Shown: positions 48,304 to 57,650, counted from the stretch's first letter. The stretch is 64,000 nt of DNA from Nocardia camponoti (GCF_014646135.1 NZ_BMMW01000004.1:124001-188000); one strand, 5' to 3'. The notes: a model not told the origin generated them from the sequence alone. Program-made: numbers and translations.

Positions 48304-49125
48304 CGTTGGGAGACAGGGCCCGCCGACATCCGTTTGGATTTGCGCGGGAGTTTGTTGGGTGGTTGGGTCTCTCATCAGGGCACCAGTTAGAAGAAAGCGC
48401 ACGTCAACTGTGTTTTTGGCGCGCTGGCGCGCGCGTGTCGCGGCCCTGAGGTCCGTCCGTTCAGGCACCGTTGCTTGCTCCTTCGTCGCCTACGCAACGG
48501 CACCTGAACGGACGGACGGCCGCGACCGGCCCCTGCGGGGCCGCCGCTCCTCAAGGTCGCGGGTGCGTGGCTGAGTTTCCGCGAACGTGTCGATTGCAGG
48601 AGCGCTTCCCTCGCTTCGCATCGGGAACTGCGCGCAACCGTCAAGATTCGAATGCTCGACCGTGCACATTCGAATGCCGCAGACCTTCGTGCTGCCGCAT
48701 TTTCGCGAAGGCGTCGTGGCGGTGTCGTTGGGAGAAAGGCCCGCCGACATCCGTCTTGGAGTTATACGCCGGATTGGTAAGTGGCGGGGTCTCTCATCAG
48801 GGCACCAGTTAGAAGAAAGCGCACGTCGACTGTGTTTTTGGCGCGCTGGCGCGCGCGTGTCGCGGCCCTGAGGTCCGTCCGTTCAGGCACCGTTGCTTGC
48901 TCCTTCGTCGCCTACGCAACGGCACCTGAACGGACGGACGGCCGCGACCGGCCCCCGCGGGGCCGCCGCTCCTCAAGGTCGCGGGTGGTTGGCTGAGTTT
49001 CCGCGAACGTGTCGATTGCAGGGGCGCGTCCCTCGCTACGCATCGGGAACCGCGCGCAACCGCCAAGATTCGAATGCTCGACCATGCACATTCCAATGCC
49101 GCAAACGTTCGTGCTGGGCGCGTTC
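48304..49125. repeat. 422-bp tandem direct repeats with internal hairpins
   Basis: Two long copies with an offset of exactly 422 bp run from 48304-48725 and 48726-49125; for example 48368 matches 48790 and 48576 matches 48998. A partial third copy starts at about 49131. Each unit contains a 24-bp arm hairpin (48437-48526 and 48859-48948) and, in unit 1, a second one with ATTCGAATG/CATTCGAAT arms (48646-48675). I see no reading frame conserved with normal codon bias. Confidence 0.8.
48437..48526. other. large hairpin within repeat unit 1
   Basis: An outer stem GTCGCGGCC/GGCCGCGAC continues into a 24-bp stem (GTCCGTCCGTTCAGG... with two mismatches) around a 19-nt loop. The same structure recurs at 48859-48948. 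Such a stem could be a cruciform, a strong bidirectional terminator or a structured RNA. Confidence 0.65.
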
Positions 49126-49254
49126 CCGCAAACGTATCGATCGCAGGGCACGTCCCTCGCTGCGCATCGGGCCTGCGCGCAGCGTCCAAGTCCGATACTG
49201 GCATGGGTGCGCTTGGTCGCAGCGCGGCCTTACTGTCGCCCAGCACCTTCGCGG

Positions 49255-51573
49255 TTAGCGGCGTGAACCGCCGCCACCACCTCCGCCCGCTCCCCCTCCG
49301 CCGCCAGCGCCGCTCTTGCCGCCGCCTGCGCTGCTACTGCTCTTTCCCCCGCCGCTCGACGCTCCTCCGCCTCCCGTCGATGCGCCGCCGCCTGAAGTGC
49401 CGCCGGTTGATGTGCTGCCGCCTCCGCTCGGGGCTCCGCCGGTGTTGGCGTCTGAGCGGCCGCCGCCTGCGGTTTCTGTTGCGCTGTTTCCGCTTCCGCC
49501 AGCGGAGGCACCTCCGCCCTGCGAGCCGCCTATCGCTCCGCTCGTGTCGCTGTCGGACGCGCCCGGACCTGCGAGAGCGCCGCCGTTGGCTGCGGATTCC
49601 CCGGTCGCGCCCGTATCGCGGCCACCGCCCGCTCCCCCGCCGCTGTCGTGGCCACCGCTCGCACCGCCGTCATGACCGCCACTCGCGCCACTGTCGTGGC
49701 CGCCGCCTGCGCCGCTGTCCGATCCGCCGCCGCCGGGCGCACCAGCGGAATCGCCTGTGCCGCCGTCTGTTCCGCTACCACCTGCCCCACCGGGCGCGGG
49801 CGCGCCCACTCCACCGCCAGCCGGGGTGCCGCCTCCACCAACCGGCGACGTGCCGCCGCCAGCGGGCGCACTTCCAACGCCGCCTGGGTCAGCCGGGGCG
49901 GGAGCGGTTCCGCCTGGCGCTGGTTGGCTAGCGGGAACGCCCGACGTCGCGTCCGGGCCCGGCGCACTCGTACCAGGAGCGGGCGCGGGCGCACCCGGCT
50001 GACCTGCTGCGGGGGCTCCCTCTGGCGGCTGACCTGCCGTTGGCTGCCCAGCGGTCGGGGTGTCGCCCGGTGCAGGCTGAGGAACGCTTCCCGGTGTACC
50101 AGGGACGGCAGGTGCGCCCGGCACCGTCGGGTTCGTTCCCGGCACAGACGTTCCCGGCACAGGCAACGTTCCCGGCGCGGCGATCGGACCAGCACTCGGG
50201 ACTCCACCTGGTACCGCGGGAATGGCCGGCGACACGTCCAACGTGAACGGCAACGGGTTGACGAAACGCGCCGGGTCGCCATACAAACTCCGCGCGAACT
50301 GCGCGACGTCCATGCAATCGCTGCCCGTCCCGCGCGAGGCTCCCCGCTCGCCGCCGACGAAGCCCTTCGACGCCACATTGGCCCCAACTGGCGTAATAAA
50401 CTTCTCGTAAGCACTCCCCGCCGCCGCACGCACCGCACGCAATTGCGCTTGCACGACGTCGATTTCGCGCCCAAATCCTTCCGCGCGCGCGGAAACAAGG
50501 TCGGTGCCAACGTCGTACAGCAGCGCGTCACCGGGCACACCGAAGGCCGGGAACTGGCCGAGTGCGGGGATGACCCCCGCGTGAAACGGCCCGCCGCCAA
50601 ACACCGTCATCGCCGACATCGCCAATGCGGAAACGACTGCGGCGCTGGAGAATACCGCCACGTGCGGCGACGCACCCGACTTCACTTCCTCCGGCGCGAA
50701 CGTACGCGCGGCCAGTCCGGCCGCACCCGCAGCGACAACCTGGGCCGGATCAGCCGACGTCTCCAACGGCACCCCGAGTTCGGCGAGCGTTCGCATGACC
50801 TCAGGCGCGCGAGAAGCGCCACCAATCACCAGCATTCGAGACAGATCGGCCAAGCGCAGTCCCGCCGCCGCGACCGTGCGACTCACCAGCGGGAACGTGT
50901 CCCGAATGTGTTCGGCGCGAAGCGCTTCGGTGTCGACAAGCGACGTGAGCAGCGACTTACCGCCGCCAGCGCCCGCATACTTCGCGACCATCTCGCCCAG
51001 CGGCCGACCACCGAAATCGGTTGACCGCACCGGGGTGCCGATCATCGGGTGATGCGGCCAGTCCGGGCCGACGCGGAGAACCGTGAGGTCGAGGCTGTTC
51101 GCACCTAGGTCGTAAACCAACACGAAACCCGGTGTGAGCGGACCCTTTTCGATCTCCAACCACTCGGCGGCGACCACGGGTTCGGGTGCGAGAAGCACCT
51201 GCCCCGCACCCGCGAGGTGCAGCGACTGACCGAGCAGCGCCACCTGCCTATCGGTATAAACCGCTGGGTAGGCGAGCACAACGCCCGCCGCCGGATCGGC
51301 GAGCTCGACGAGCCCGGTGACCACCTCGGCAATGAGATTGGCAGGCGAGTAGAACCGACCGCCGATCACCATCGGTTCGGGATCGCGGCTCAGGTCCGCG
51401 AATCCCGTTATCGCCGAAGCGAACTCGTTGATTGCTCCGATACGGGCGCGACCCGCTTCGTCGAATGTCAATGCGGTACGTCGCGTACGTACCGCCGGTT
51501 TGGCCGGATCGTCGGCGACTACCGCCGAAATCGCATTGACCGCACCGATGCTTAAACCCAGACCTCTGGTCAT
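49255..51573 (-). CDS. actin-like ATPase (Hsp70 family) with membrane helix and low-complexity tail
   Basis: A 772-residue protein. Residues 1-300 are an Hsp70-like nucleotide-binding domain: phosphate loop 1 LGLSIGAVNAISAVV, phosphate loop 2 VLVYDLGANSLDLTVLR, and the adenosine loop MLVIGGASRAPEVMRTL. A single transmembrane helix follows at about 305-330 (AVFSSAAVVSALAMSAMTVFG). From residue about 440 the rest is Pro/Ala/Gly/Thr, then Gly/Ser repeats to the end. There is no Hsp70 peptide-binding domain. Proteins of this design accompany dynamin-like GTPases in mycolata, and a second copy occurs near the right edge of this window. They are related in layout to the iniBAC envelope stress system, a comparison from memory. 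The chaperone role is unproven. Confidence 0.75.
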   Translation of the reverse strand: MTRGLGLSIGAVNAISAVVADDPAKPAVRTRRTALTFDEAGRARIGAINEFASAITGFADLSRDPEPMVIGGRFYSPANLIAEVVTGLVELADPAAGVVLAYPAVYTDRQVALLGQSLHLAGAGQVLLAPEPVVAAEWLEIEKGPLTPGFVLVYDLGANSLDLTVLRVGPDWPHHPMIGTPVRSTDFGGRPLGEMVAKYAGAGGGKSLLTSLVDTEALRAEHIRDTFPLVSRTVAAAGLRLADLSRMLVIGGASRAPEVMRTLAELGVPLETSADPAQVVAAGAAGLAARTFAPEEVKSGASPHVAVFSSAAVVSALAMSAMTVFGGGPFHAGVIPALGQFPAFGVPGDALLYDVGTDLVSARAEGFGREIDVVQAQLRAVRAAAGSAYEKFITPVGANVASKGFVGGERGASRGTGSDCMDVAQFARSLYGDPARFVNPLPFTLDVSPAIPAVPGGVPSAGPIAAPGTLPVPGTSVPGTNPTVPGAPAVPGTPGSVPQPAPGDTPTAGQPTAGQPPEGAPAAGQPGAPAPAPGTSAPGPDATSGVPASQPAPGGTAPAPADPGGVGSAPAGGGTSPVGGGGTPAGGGVGAPAPGGAGGSGTDGGTGDSAGAPGGGGSDSGAGGGHDSGASGGHDGGASGGHDSGGGAGGGRDTGATGESAANGGALAGPGASDSDTSGAIGGSQGGGASAGGSGNSATETAGGGRSDANTGGAPSGGGSTSTGGTSGGGASTGGGGASSGGGKSSSSAGGGKSGAGGGGGAGGGGGGGSRR

Positions 51574-52045
51574 GTATTTGCTATCCCGTCAACGCACCGT
51601 GACCACGTCCAGCACGCGAGCGCACCATGTGGCCGCGGTCGTTTTCCAAACAGCTCGCTCAGACTATCTACGGGGTAAGACGAATTGCTACGCGATTGAT
51701 GCGAAAAGGCAACGCGAAACGTGCTTTTAGGGGATTTCCGCTGGCAGATGGGATTTCGATCGAATGTCCAGTCCCCTGAACGGTGCGAATGAGCCTCGCA
51801 GACTGCGAGATACAGCTACTGCCGAGTAATTACCTGACAGATCGGGAATTAACCTTCACAAGGTTGGTAATGTCCGAATTATCGAATACCTACCGTCTAG
51901 TAATTCAGTTAATTCCACGGAGCGAATGGGTTAATCGCCCATTATTTGCTCATTGGTTGCTCGCGTGAATTGAGTACACCGCAAAAAGGGTGACACGTCA
52001 ATACTTTCGACTTAATTAGCCTAAAAACTACCCTAGAAAATAGAA
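51574..52045. other. AT-rich intergenic region
   Basis: About 470 bp. Positions 51780-52040 are visibly AT-rich compared with the rest of the window, with many TTAATT and AATTA blocks. The only open frame (51783-51968) has no ribosome-binding site or motif. It could be a promoter region, a site bound by an Lsr2-like protein, or a remnant of transferred DNA. Confidence 0.5.
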
Positions 52046-52083
52046 AAGGACCGCGACATCTTCTGAAAGATGTCGCGGTCCTT
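52046..52083 (-). terminator. terminator after the ferredoxin-NADP reductase gene
   Basis: A perfect 17-bp stem AAGGACCGCGACATCTT with a 4-nt loop. The leftward strand continues with a T-rich stretch, so it ends the fprB transcript. Confidence 0.85.
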
Positions 52084-52105
52084 GTCTAAATGCAGTGTGC
52101 GGAAA

Positions 52106-53695
52106 CTACCCGCGCGAAAGCAGCTGACGGAACCCGCCGCGCGTGCGTGGCGCGGCAGCACCAACCGCATGCACCTGCGGACGACGCAGTCGAACAAGCT
52201 GGTCGAACTCAGCCGCGGTACGCACCGGCTTGCGCAGCACACCGTTATTGAAATCGTCAGCGAGCTGCTGCACCGTCTCCTGCGCGCACGACTTGTTCGT
52301 ACCGATGAAGCCGTTCGGCCCACGCTTGATCCAGCCGGTCACGTACGTGCCGGGGAAAACAGCGCCACCGGCGGACTCAAGCACGCGGCCCTTGTCGTTG
52401 GGGATCACGCCACGCGTGTCATCGAACGGCAGGCCCGGCGTCGGGACGCCACGGTAACCAACAGAAGCCAGCACAACGCCGGTTTCCAGCAGTTCGGTTT
52501 CGCCCGTCGCGACCGCGCTGGTGTTGCCATCAGCATCGGTAACCAGCTCGTTGCGCTCGACACGCACCCCGGTGACCGCGTCGCTGCCGACGATCTCGAC
52601 CGGCGACGAAAGGTAACGGAACACGATGCGCTTGCGCTCACCGAACGGGCGCGAAGCGACGCTGTGCAGCAAGCGCAGCTTCTGCTCGACCTTGAACGGC
52701 AGCTCCGGTGTGACCGCCGGCAGTTCGCCTTCGATCGCGATGTCGATATCGGAAGCGAGCAGACCAACGAATTCCGGCACGGTGAAAGCGGATTCGGCGG
52801 GACCACGGCGACCGAGGATGACAACTTCCTCAATCTTGCTCTCGCGCAACGCCTTCAACGCGTACGGCGCGATATCGGTGGCCGACAGCGTTGCCGGGTC
52901 GATGGTGAGGATGCGCGCCACGTCGAGCGCGACGTTGCCGTTGCCGACGATGACGACGCGCTTCTGGTTCAGATCGAACGTGTCGTCGGCGTGGTCGGGG
53001 TGGCCGTTGTACCAGGCGACGAAGTCGGTTGCCGACACGCTGCCCGGGGTGCCTTCGCCCGGAATCCCGAGCTTGCGGTCTGACGACGCGCCGACGGCGT
53101 AGATGACGCCATCGAAGTGGTCGAGCAGCTCGGAGTGGCTGACGTGCTTGCCAACTTCGATGTCGAGGTAGCTACCGAAGTCGTCCTGCGACGACATGAC
53201 GTCGAACAGGTTCGCGACCTTGCGGGTGTGGGTGTGGTCGGGCGCGACGCCCAACCGAGCCAAACCGTAAGCCTGCGGCAGCTTTTCGAGCATCGTCACA
53301 GTGACGCCAGGCTGGGTAAGCAGCTCATCGGCGGCGTACATGGCCGACGGGCCCGAACCGACAACAGCAACGCGCAGCGGCGCGACCTTGGTGTCGATCG
53401 CGGGCGGCATCACCGGGCGAGCGAGAGTGGGTCGGTCGCGCTGGACGCGGTAGAAGTCGGCGTTGATCTCGATGAAGGGCAACTGCTCTTCGGTGAGCTT
53501 CTTCGACGACGTGATCGCGTCGACCGGGCAGGCGGTGGCACAGGCACCGCAATCCACACAGGCCGACGGGTCGACGTAAAGCATTTCCGCGGTGCGGAAG
53601 TCAGGCTCGTCGGGCGTGGGGTGAATACAGTTCACCGGGCATGCGTAGACGCACGAGGCGTCACTACAGCATGACTGGGTAACGACGTATGGCAT
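52106..53695 (-). CDS. fprB: ferredoxin/ferredoxin-NADP+ reductase, FprB type
   Basis: A 529-residue flavoprotein. The N terminus is a bacterial ferredoxin with two cysteine sets (SCCSDASCVYACPVNC, then CVDCGACATACPVD), so it is the FprB rather than the FprA type. The reductase part has the FAD-binding VAVVGSGPSAMYAADEL, the NADPH-binding GNGNVALDVARIL, and RRGPAESAFTVPEFVGL, as in mycobacterial FprA. It passes electrons from NADPH to a ferredoxin domain that probably feeds the AurF-like oxygenase, whose gene lies 12 bp upstream, so that the oxygenase is transcribed first. The Rv0885-Rv0886 pair in M. tuberculosis is arranged similarly, from memory. Confidence 0.9.
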   Translation of the reverse strand: MPYVVTQSCCSDASCVYACPVNCIHPTPDEPDFRTAEMLYVDPSACVDCGACATACPVDAITSSKKLTEEQLPFIEINADFYRVQRDRPTLARPVMPPAIDTKVAPLRVAVVGSGPSAMYAADELLTQPGVTVTMLEKLPQAYGLARLGVAPDHTHTRKVANLFDVMSSQDDFGSYLDIEVGKHVSHSELLDHFDGVIYAVGASSDRKLGIPGEGTPGSVSATDFVAWYNGHPDHADDTFDLNQKRVVIVGNGNVALDVARILTIDPATLSATDIAPYALKALRESKIEEVVILGRRGPAESAFTVPEFVGLLASDIDIAIEGELPAVTPELPFKVEQKLRLLHSVASRPFGERKRIVFRYLSSPVEIVGSDAVTGVRVERNELVTDADGNTSAVATGETELLETGVVLASVGYRGVPTPGLPFDDTRGVIPNDKGRVLESAGGAVFPGTYVTGWIKRGPNGFIGTNKSCAQETVQQLADDFNNGVLRKPVRTAAEFDQLVRLRRPQVHAVGAAAPRTRGGFRQLLSRG

Positions 53696-53707
53696 TTGGC
53701 TATCGTC

Positions 53708-54721
53708 TCAGGCGGCGCGCTTGGCCGAGCGCTTGGGCTCGGAACGGAATCGGCTCGACGGGCCGTCGATGCCAAGGAGTTTCCACACCTTGCGGGCGAC
53801 CGGGTTCATGAGCCCGATCTCCTCGGCGAGGGCACGAACGTCGATGTAGTAGTCGGCGAAGACTTGCTTGGCTTCCTTCGACCCGTAGAACAGTTCCTTG
53901 CGTACCTCGGCGGGCACGTTGAACTGCTTGAAGAAGCTCTTCGGCGGGGTCGCGATCGAGCGGCCGAGCACGAACATGATGATCGGCATCGCGATCGACA
54001 GCACAGCCTTGTTGAGCGCGGGCTGCGCGGGCACGTTCTTCTTGAGGAACTCGTGCGCGAACGAGATGTGGCGCGCTTCCTCGGCGACGTGAATCGACAT
54101 CACACCACGCATGATGGGGTGAATGTCGTCAGTCGAACGGAGGATGTCCTTCTGGATGTGGTCGATGGGCTCTTCGCCAGCGAGCACGGCCATGAAGAAG
54201 AAGTTCGGCAGGAACGCACCGGCCGGGCTGGCAAGGTGGCGCAACTGGCGAACCAGCGGGCCCATGCCCGGCACGTCGGCGACCCGGTTGACCATCTCCT
54301 GGAACATCAGGGTGTGGTTGTGCTCTTCGATCATCTCGTGCGAGCAGTACCGGAACTCAGGATCGTTGTTCTTGAGGTTGAAGATGTGCTGCATCATCCC
54401 GACGATCAGGATGGCCTCGAACTGCAGACCGACCTTGGCGACGTTGGCCTGACGGACCTTGCCGATCTCGATCTTGGTCTCCAGCGGCAGCGCCTGGTAC
54501 CACGGGTGGCGACCAATCGGGTCAGCCGAGGTGACGAGCACCCACCGCTCAGGCTTGTAGTTCGGGTCGAACTCTGGGTTATCCCAGTCAATGTCCTCGA
54601 ACGGATCGAAGTGACGGTCGACCGACGCCTGCGACAGCATCAGCAACTTCTCGGCGTATGCCTGAGCCTCCGCGACTACCGGATCGACGTCAGGGGTGGT
54701 GGGCGCAGACATCGTCGTCAC
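53708..54721 (-). CDS. AurF-like diiron oxygenase
   Basis: A 337-residue protein of the AurF/PF11583-like diiron family. Metal ligands are suggested by QFEAILIVGMMQHIF, HEMIEEHNHTLMFQEMVNRV and HVAEEARHISFAHEFLKKN, with the characteristic Glu/His pattern in each. It shares only general layout with p-aminobenzoate N-oxygenases, so the reaction is not assigned; Rv0885 is the likely counterpart. The gene is transcribed together with fprB, which provides the electrons. A region of about 250 bp with a terminator separates it from the sulfate transporter. Confidence 0.8.
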   Translation of the reverse strand: MTTMSAPTTPDVDPVVAEAQAYAEKLLMLSQASVDRHFDPFEDIDWDNPEFDPNYKPERWVLVTSADPIGRHPWYQALPLETKIEIGKVRQANVAKVGLQFEAILIVGMMQHIFNLKNNDPEFRYCSHEMIEEHNHTLMFQEMVNRVADVPGMGPLVRQLRHLASPAGAFLPNFFFMAVLAGEEPIDHIQKDILRSTDDIHPIMRGVMSIHVAEEARHISFAHEFLKKNVPAQPALNKAVLSIAMPIIMFVLGRSIATPPKSFFKQFNVPAEVRKELFYGSKEAKQVFADYYIDVRALAEEIGLMNPVARKVWKLLGIDGPSSRFRSEPKRSAKRAA

Positions 54722-54923
54722 TGCCTCTCCTCAAAGGACGTTTACTGTTTCCAATAGTTACACCTACACGGCGTTACGTCAACTCTGCTGACGTCATTAT
54801 TTCGAACTTACGGTCGCGAAAATCTACCGAAAACAAGCTACTCACCAGTAGAAATGCGACTACCTGCGACACTGCGTCATGCACAGTCCGCCGCCGCCCG
54901 CGGTGAGGTCGGGAAAAGAGTTT

Positions 54924-54954
54924 GGGCCCCGCGATCGAGATGATCGCGGGGCCC
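54924..54954 (-). terminator. terminator of the sulfate transport operon
   Basis: A 13-bp stem GGGCCCCGCGATC/GATCGCGGGGCCC with a 5-nt loop. The leftward strand continues with AAACTCTTTTCCC. It lies 13 bp after the cysA stop. Confidence 0.85.
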
Positions 54955-54967
54955 GTCCGTGCGGTGC

Positions 54968-55963
54968 TTACGCTTCCGGCAACTCCGGGATTCGGGTCGC
55001 GCGGGCGTACACGGTTTCGCCCTCGGTTAGCCGCAACGCCGCCGCATCGCCACGAGTGACCTGCGCGGCGAACTGGTCGCCAGTCGCCGCGTTGCGCAAT
55101 TCCAAGCGAACCTCGAAGCCGAGGCGGACAATGCGCTCGACCGTCGCGCGGGTGACGCCAGCCGACTCCGCGGTGCCCTCGTGTTCAGCCAGCGCCATGC
55201 TCGGATCGCGCCCGACGCGGATGTCGTGCGGCCGGACGAGATGCCCGTTAAGCCGCGCGACCGCGCCGAGGAACGACATCACGAATTCGTTCGCGGGCCG
55301 GTCGTAGACGTCTTCCGGCGAGCCGACCTGTTCGATGCGGCCCTTGTTCATCACCGCGATCCGGTCGGCGACGTCGAGCGCCTCCTCCTGGTCGTGCGTG
55401 ACGAGCACGGTGGTGACGTGCACTTCCTCGTGGAGTCGACGCAGCCACGTGCGCAGATCGGTGCGCACCTTGGCGTCGAGCGCGCCAAACGGCTCGTCAA
55501 GCAGCAACACCTGCGGGTCGACGGCGAGCGCGCGCGCCAACGCCATGCGCTGACGCTGACCGCCCGACAGCTGCGCCGGGTAGCGATGCTGGAAACCGTC
55601 GAGGCCAACAATGCCGAGCAGTTCGTCGACACGCTTGTTGATCTCGTTCTTCGGCCGCTTGCGAATCGTGAGACCGAAGGCGACGTTGTCGCGCACGGTC
55701 ATGTGCTTGAACGCCGCGTAATGCTGGAAAACGAAGCCGATGTCGCGCTTCTGCGGCGACACATGCGTCACGTCGTTGCCCGCGATCGACACGATGCCCG
55801 AGTCAAGCGACTCAAGCCCCGCGATCGAGCGCAGCAGCGTCGACTTGCCTGAGCCCGACGGCCCGAGCAGCGCGGTGAGCTGGCCCGCCGGGATTTCGAT
55901 GGAGACATCGTCTAGCGCGGCGAAGGAACCGTAGTTCTTTCGCGCGTTGGTCACGGTGATCAT
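54968..55963 (-). CDS. cysA: sulfate ABC transporter ATP-binding protein
   Basis: A 331-residue ATPase. The start at ATG 55963 overlaps the cysW stop (ATGA). Walker A is LLGPSGSGKSTLLRSIAGLE, the signature LSGGQRQRMALARALAVDP, Walker B VLLLDEPFGALDAKVR, and H-loop VLVTHDQEEALDVAD. The C-terminal TOBE-like part has VERIVRLGFEVRLELRN. It is energised for sulfate/thiosulfate uptake with the two permeases and the lipoprotein upstream. A strong terminator follows. Confidence 0.94.
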   Translation of the reverse strand: MITVTNARKNYGSFAALDDVSIEIPAGQLTALLGPSGSGKSTLLRSIAGLESLDSGIVSIAGNDVTHVSPQKRDIGFVFQHYAAFKHMTVRDNVAFGLTIRKRPKNEINKRVDELLGIVGLDGFQHRYPAQLSGGQRQRMALARALAVDPQVLLLDEPFGALDAKVRTDLRTWLRRLHEEVHVTTVLVTHDQEEALDVADRIAVMNKGRIEQVGSPEDVYDRPANEFVMSFLGAVARLNGHLVRPHDIRVGRDPSMALAEHEGTAESAGVTRATVERIVRLGFEVRLELRNAATGDQFAAQVTRGDAAALRLTEGETVYARATRIPELPEA

Positions 55964-56766
55964 TCGGAGCCCCGCTTGCGTTCGAGAAGAGTCATAAGGA
56001 GGAGGACGACAAGGGCCATCCCCATGAGCAGGGTCGCCGCACAGTACGCACCAAAGGTGTTGTGGTCGTTGATATAGCGACCGTGCACCAACAGGGTGAG
56101 CGTCTGCGACTTGCCGGGCAGCGCGGTCGACACCATGATGACCGCGCCGAATTCGCCGAGCGCGCGAGCGACGGTGAGCACGATGCCGTAGGTGAGACCC
56201 CAGCGAATCGCGGGCAGCGTGATGCGCCAGAACGTCTGCCACCGTGACGCGCCAAGGGTCGCCGCAGCCTGTTCCTGATCGTCGCCGATTTCGTGAAGCA
56301 CCGGTTCGACTTCACGAACGACGAACGGCAACGTCACGAAAATCGTCGCGATCACCATGCCGGGCAGCGCGAAGATCACCTTGAATCCGGTGTCTTCTAT
56401 CGCGCCGAACCAGCCGCCAGCGCCCCACAGCAGAATCAGCGAAACACCGACAACAACCGGCGAGACCGCGAACGGCAGGTCGACGATGCCCTGGACAAAA
56501 TTGCGGCCAGGGAACTTACTGCGCACGAGCGCCAGCGCCGTGATCACGCCGAAAACCACATTCAGCGGCACCACGATGGCCACGATGATCATCGAAAGTT
56601 GGAACGCCGAAATCGCGGCGGGCGTCGTGATTGACGTGAAAAACGCGCCGATTCCCCGCTCGAACGTTCGATACAGAATCACGACGAGCGGCAGGACAAG
56701 CAGAATAAGCAGGTAGCCGAGCGCGACTGTGCGCAGCGACAATCGCGTTGCCAACGACAGTTTCAT
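55960..56766 (-). CDS. cysW: sulfate ABC transporter permease CysW
   Basis: A 268-residue permease. Helices include LGYLLILLVLPLVVILYRTF and FAVSPVVVGVSLILLWGAGG. The EAA loop is AATLGASRWQTFWRITLPAI, with the Gly at the ATPase contact. Overlaps of 4 bp on both sides (cysT upstream, cysA downstream) show tight coupling. It forms the transmembrane heterodimer with CysT for sulfate and thiosulfate import. Confidence 0.92.
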   Translation of the reverse strand: MKLSLATRLSLRTVALGYLLILLVLPLVVILYRTFERGIGAFFTSITTPAAISAFQLSMIIVAIVVPLNVVFGVITALALVRSKFPGRNFVQGIVDLPFAVSPVVVGVSLILLWGAGGWFGAIEDTGFKVIFALPGMVIATIFVTLPFVVREVEPVLHEIGDDQEQAAATLGASRWQTFWRITLPAIRWGLTYGIVLTVARALGEFGAVIMVSTALPGKSQTLTLLVHGRYINDHNTFGAYCAATLLMGMALVVLLLMTLLERKRGSE

Positions 56767-57650
56767 CGCGCTGCCTCTTCTCGTCGCGCGCTGCGTTCGG
56801 CGAGCACGCGCAGCACGAGCAGGCTCACGAACGAGATCGCGAGCAACGCGACCGAGACCGCGGCCGCGTTAACCGGCCGGTCGACCTCGATCTGCTGCTG
56901 GATGTACTGCGACGTCATCTGGGTTTCGCGCGGAATGTTGCCGCCGATCAGCACGACCGAGCCGTATTCGCCGATCGCCCGCGCGAACGCGAGCCCGCCG
57001 CCGGAAATAATGGCGGGGGTCAAAATCGGCAAAACAACGCGACGGAACGTGACCCAGTTGCTCGCGCCGAGCGAAAGCGACGCCTGCTCAACTTCACGGT
57101 CGACTTCCATCAGCACCGGCTGCACCGAACGCACAACGAACGGCAACGTCACGAACGCGAGCGCGACAACAAGGCCGGGCTGCGTCGCGTTCAGGTGGAT
57201 GTCGATCGGACTGTTTGGCCCGTACAGCGCAAGCAGCACGATCGAAGCGACAATCGTCGGCAAGGCGAACGGCAAGTCGATCAGCGCGTTGACGATGCTC
57301 TTGCCAGGGAATTCGTCACGGACGAGCACCCAGGCGATGAGCGTGCCCATGACAACGTTGAGGAACGCGACGATCACCGAAACCGAGATCGTCACCTTGA
57401 GCGAGTCGAGCGCGCTCGGTGCGGTAACCGCCGACCAGAAGCCCGACCAACCGTCGTCAAACGAGCTGACGGTCAGCGCGGCGAGTGGCAGCAGCACGAT
57501 GATGCTGAGCCACAGCACCGCGGTCGCGATGCCGAGCGGACCGACCGAACCGGTCACCCTCAGCCACGACCAGCGGGGTTTTGGTGGTTTAACGGCAACG
57601 CCGGGAACGGAGGTGTCTCCGCTCCCGGCGTGCCCACTGCTGTCAGTCAC
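56763..57650 (-). CDS. cysT: sulfate ABC transporter permease CysT
   Basis: A 295-residue permease. N-terminal helices are at LGIATAVLWLSIIVLLPLAA and TVSSFDD, followed by further ones, including FALPTIVASIVLLALYGPNS. The EAA loop is ASLSLGASNWVTFRRVVLPI with ILTPAIISGGGLAFARAIGE. It overlaps cysW by 4 bp. The substrate-binding lipoprotein lies 35 bp upstream. Confidence 0.92.
   Translation of the reverse strand: MTDSSGHAGSGDTSVPGVAVKPPKPRWSWLRVTGSVGPLGIATAVLWLSIIVLLPLAALTVSSFDDGWSGFWSAVTAPSALDSLKVTISVSVIVAFLNVVMGTLIAWVLVRDEFPGKSIVNALIDLPFALPTIVASIVLLALYGPNSPIDIHLNATQPGLVVALAFVTLPFVVRSVQPVLMEVDREVEQASLSLGASNWVTFRRVVLPILTPAIISGGGLAFARAIGEYGSVVLIGGNIPRETQMTSQYIQQQIEVDRPVNAAAVSVALLAISFVSLLVLRVLAERSARREEAAR

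Noticed and set aside
48088..48468. N-terminal extension of the HAD phosphatase
   Set aside because: Pro/Thr/Gln-rich and C/A-skewed, without HAD resemblance; GTG 48087 gives the normal start.
48304..49250. short open frames in both strands of the 422-bp repeats
   Set aside because: Frames differ between the repeat copies and have no ribosome-binding sites or motifs; the DNA repeat explains them.
51783..51968. 61-residue rightward frame in the AT-rich pocket
   Set aside because: No ribosome-binding site, no domain, and composition typical of chance frames in AT-rich DNA.
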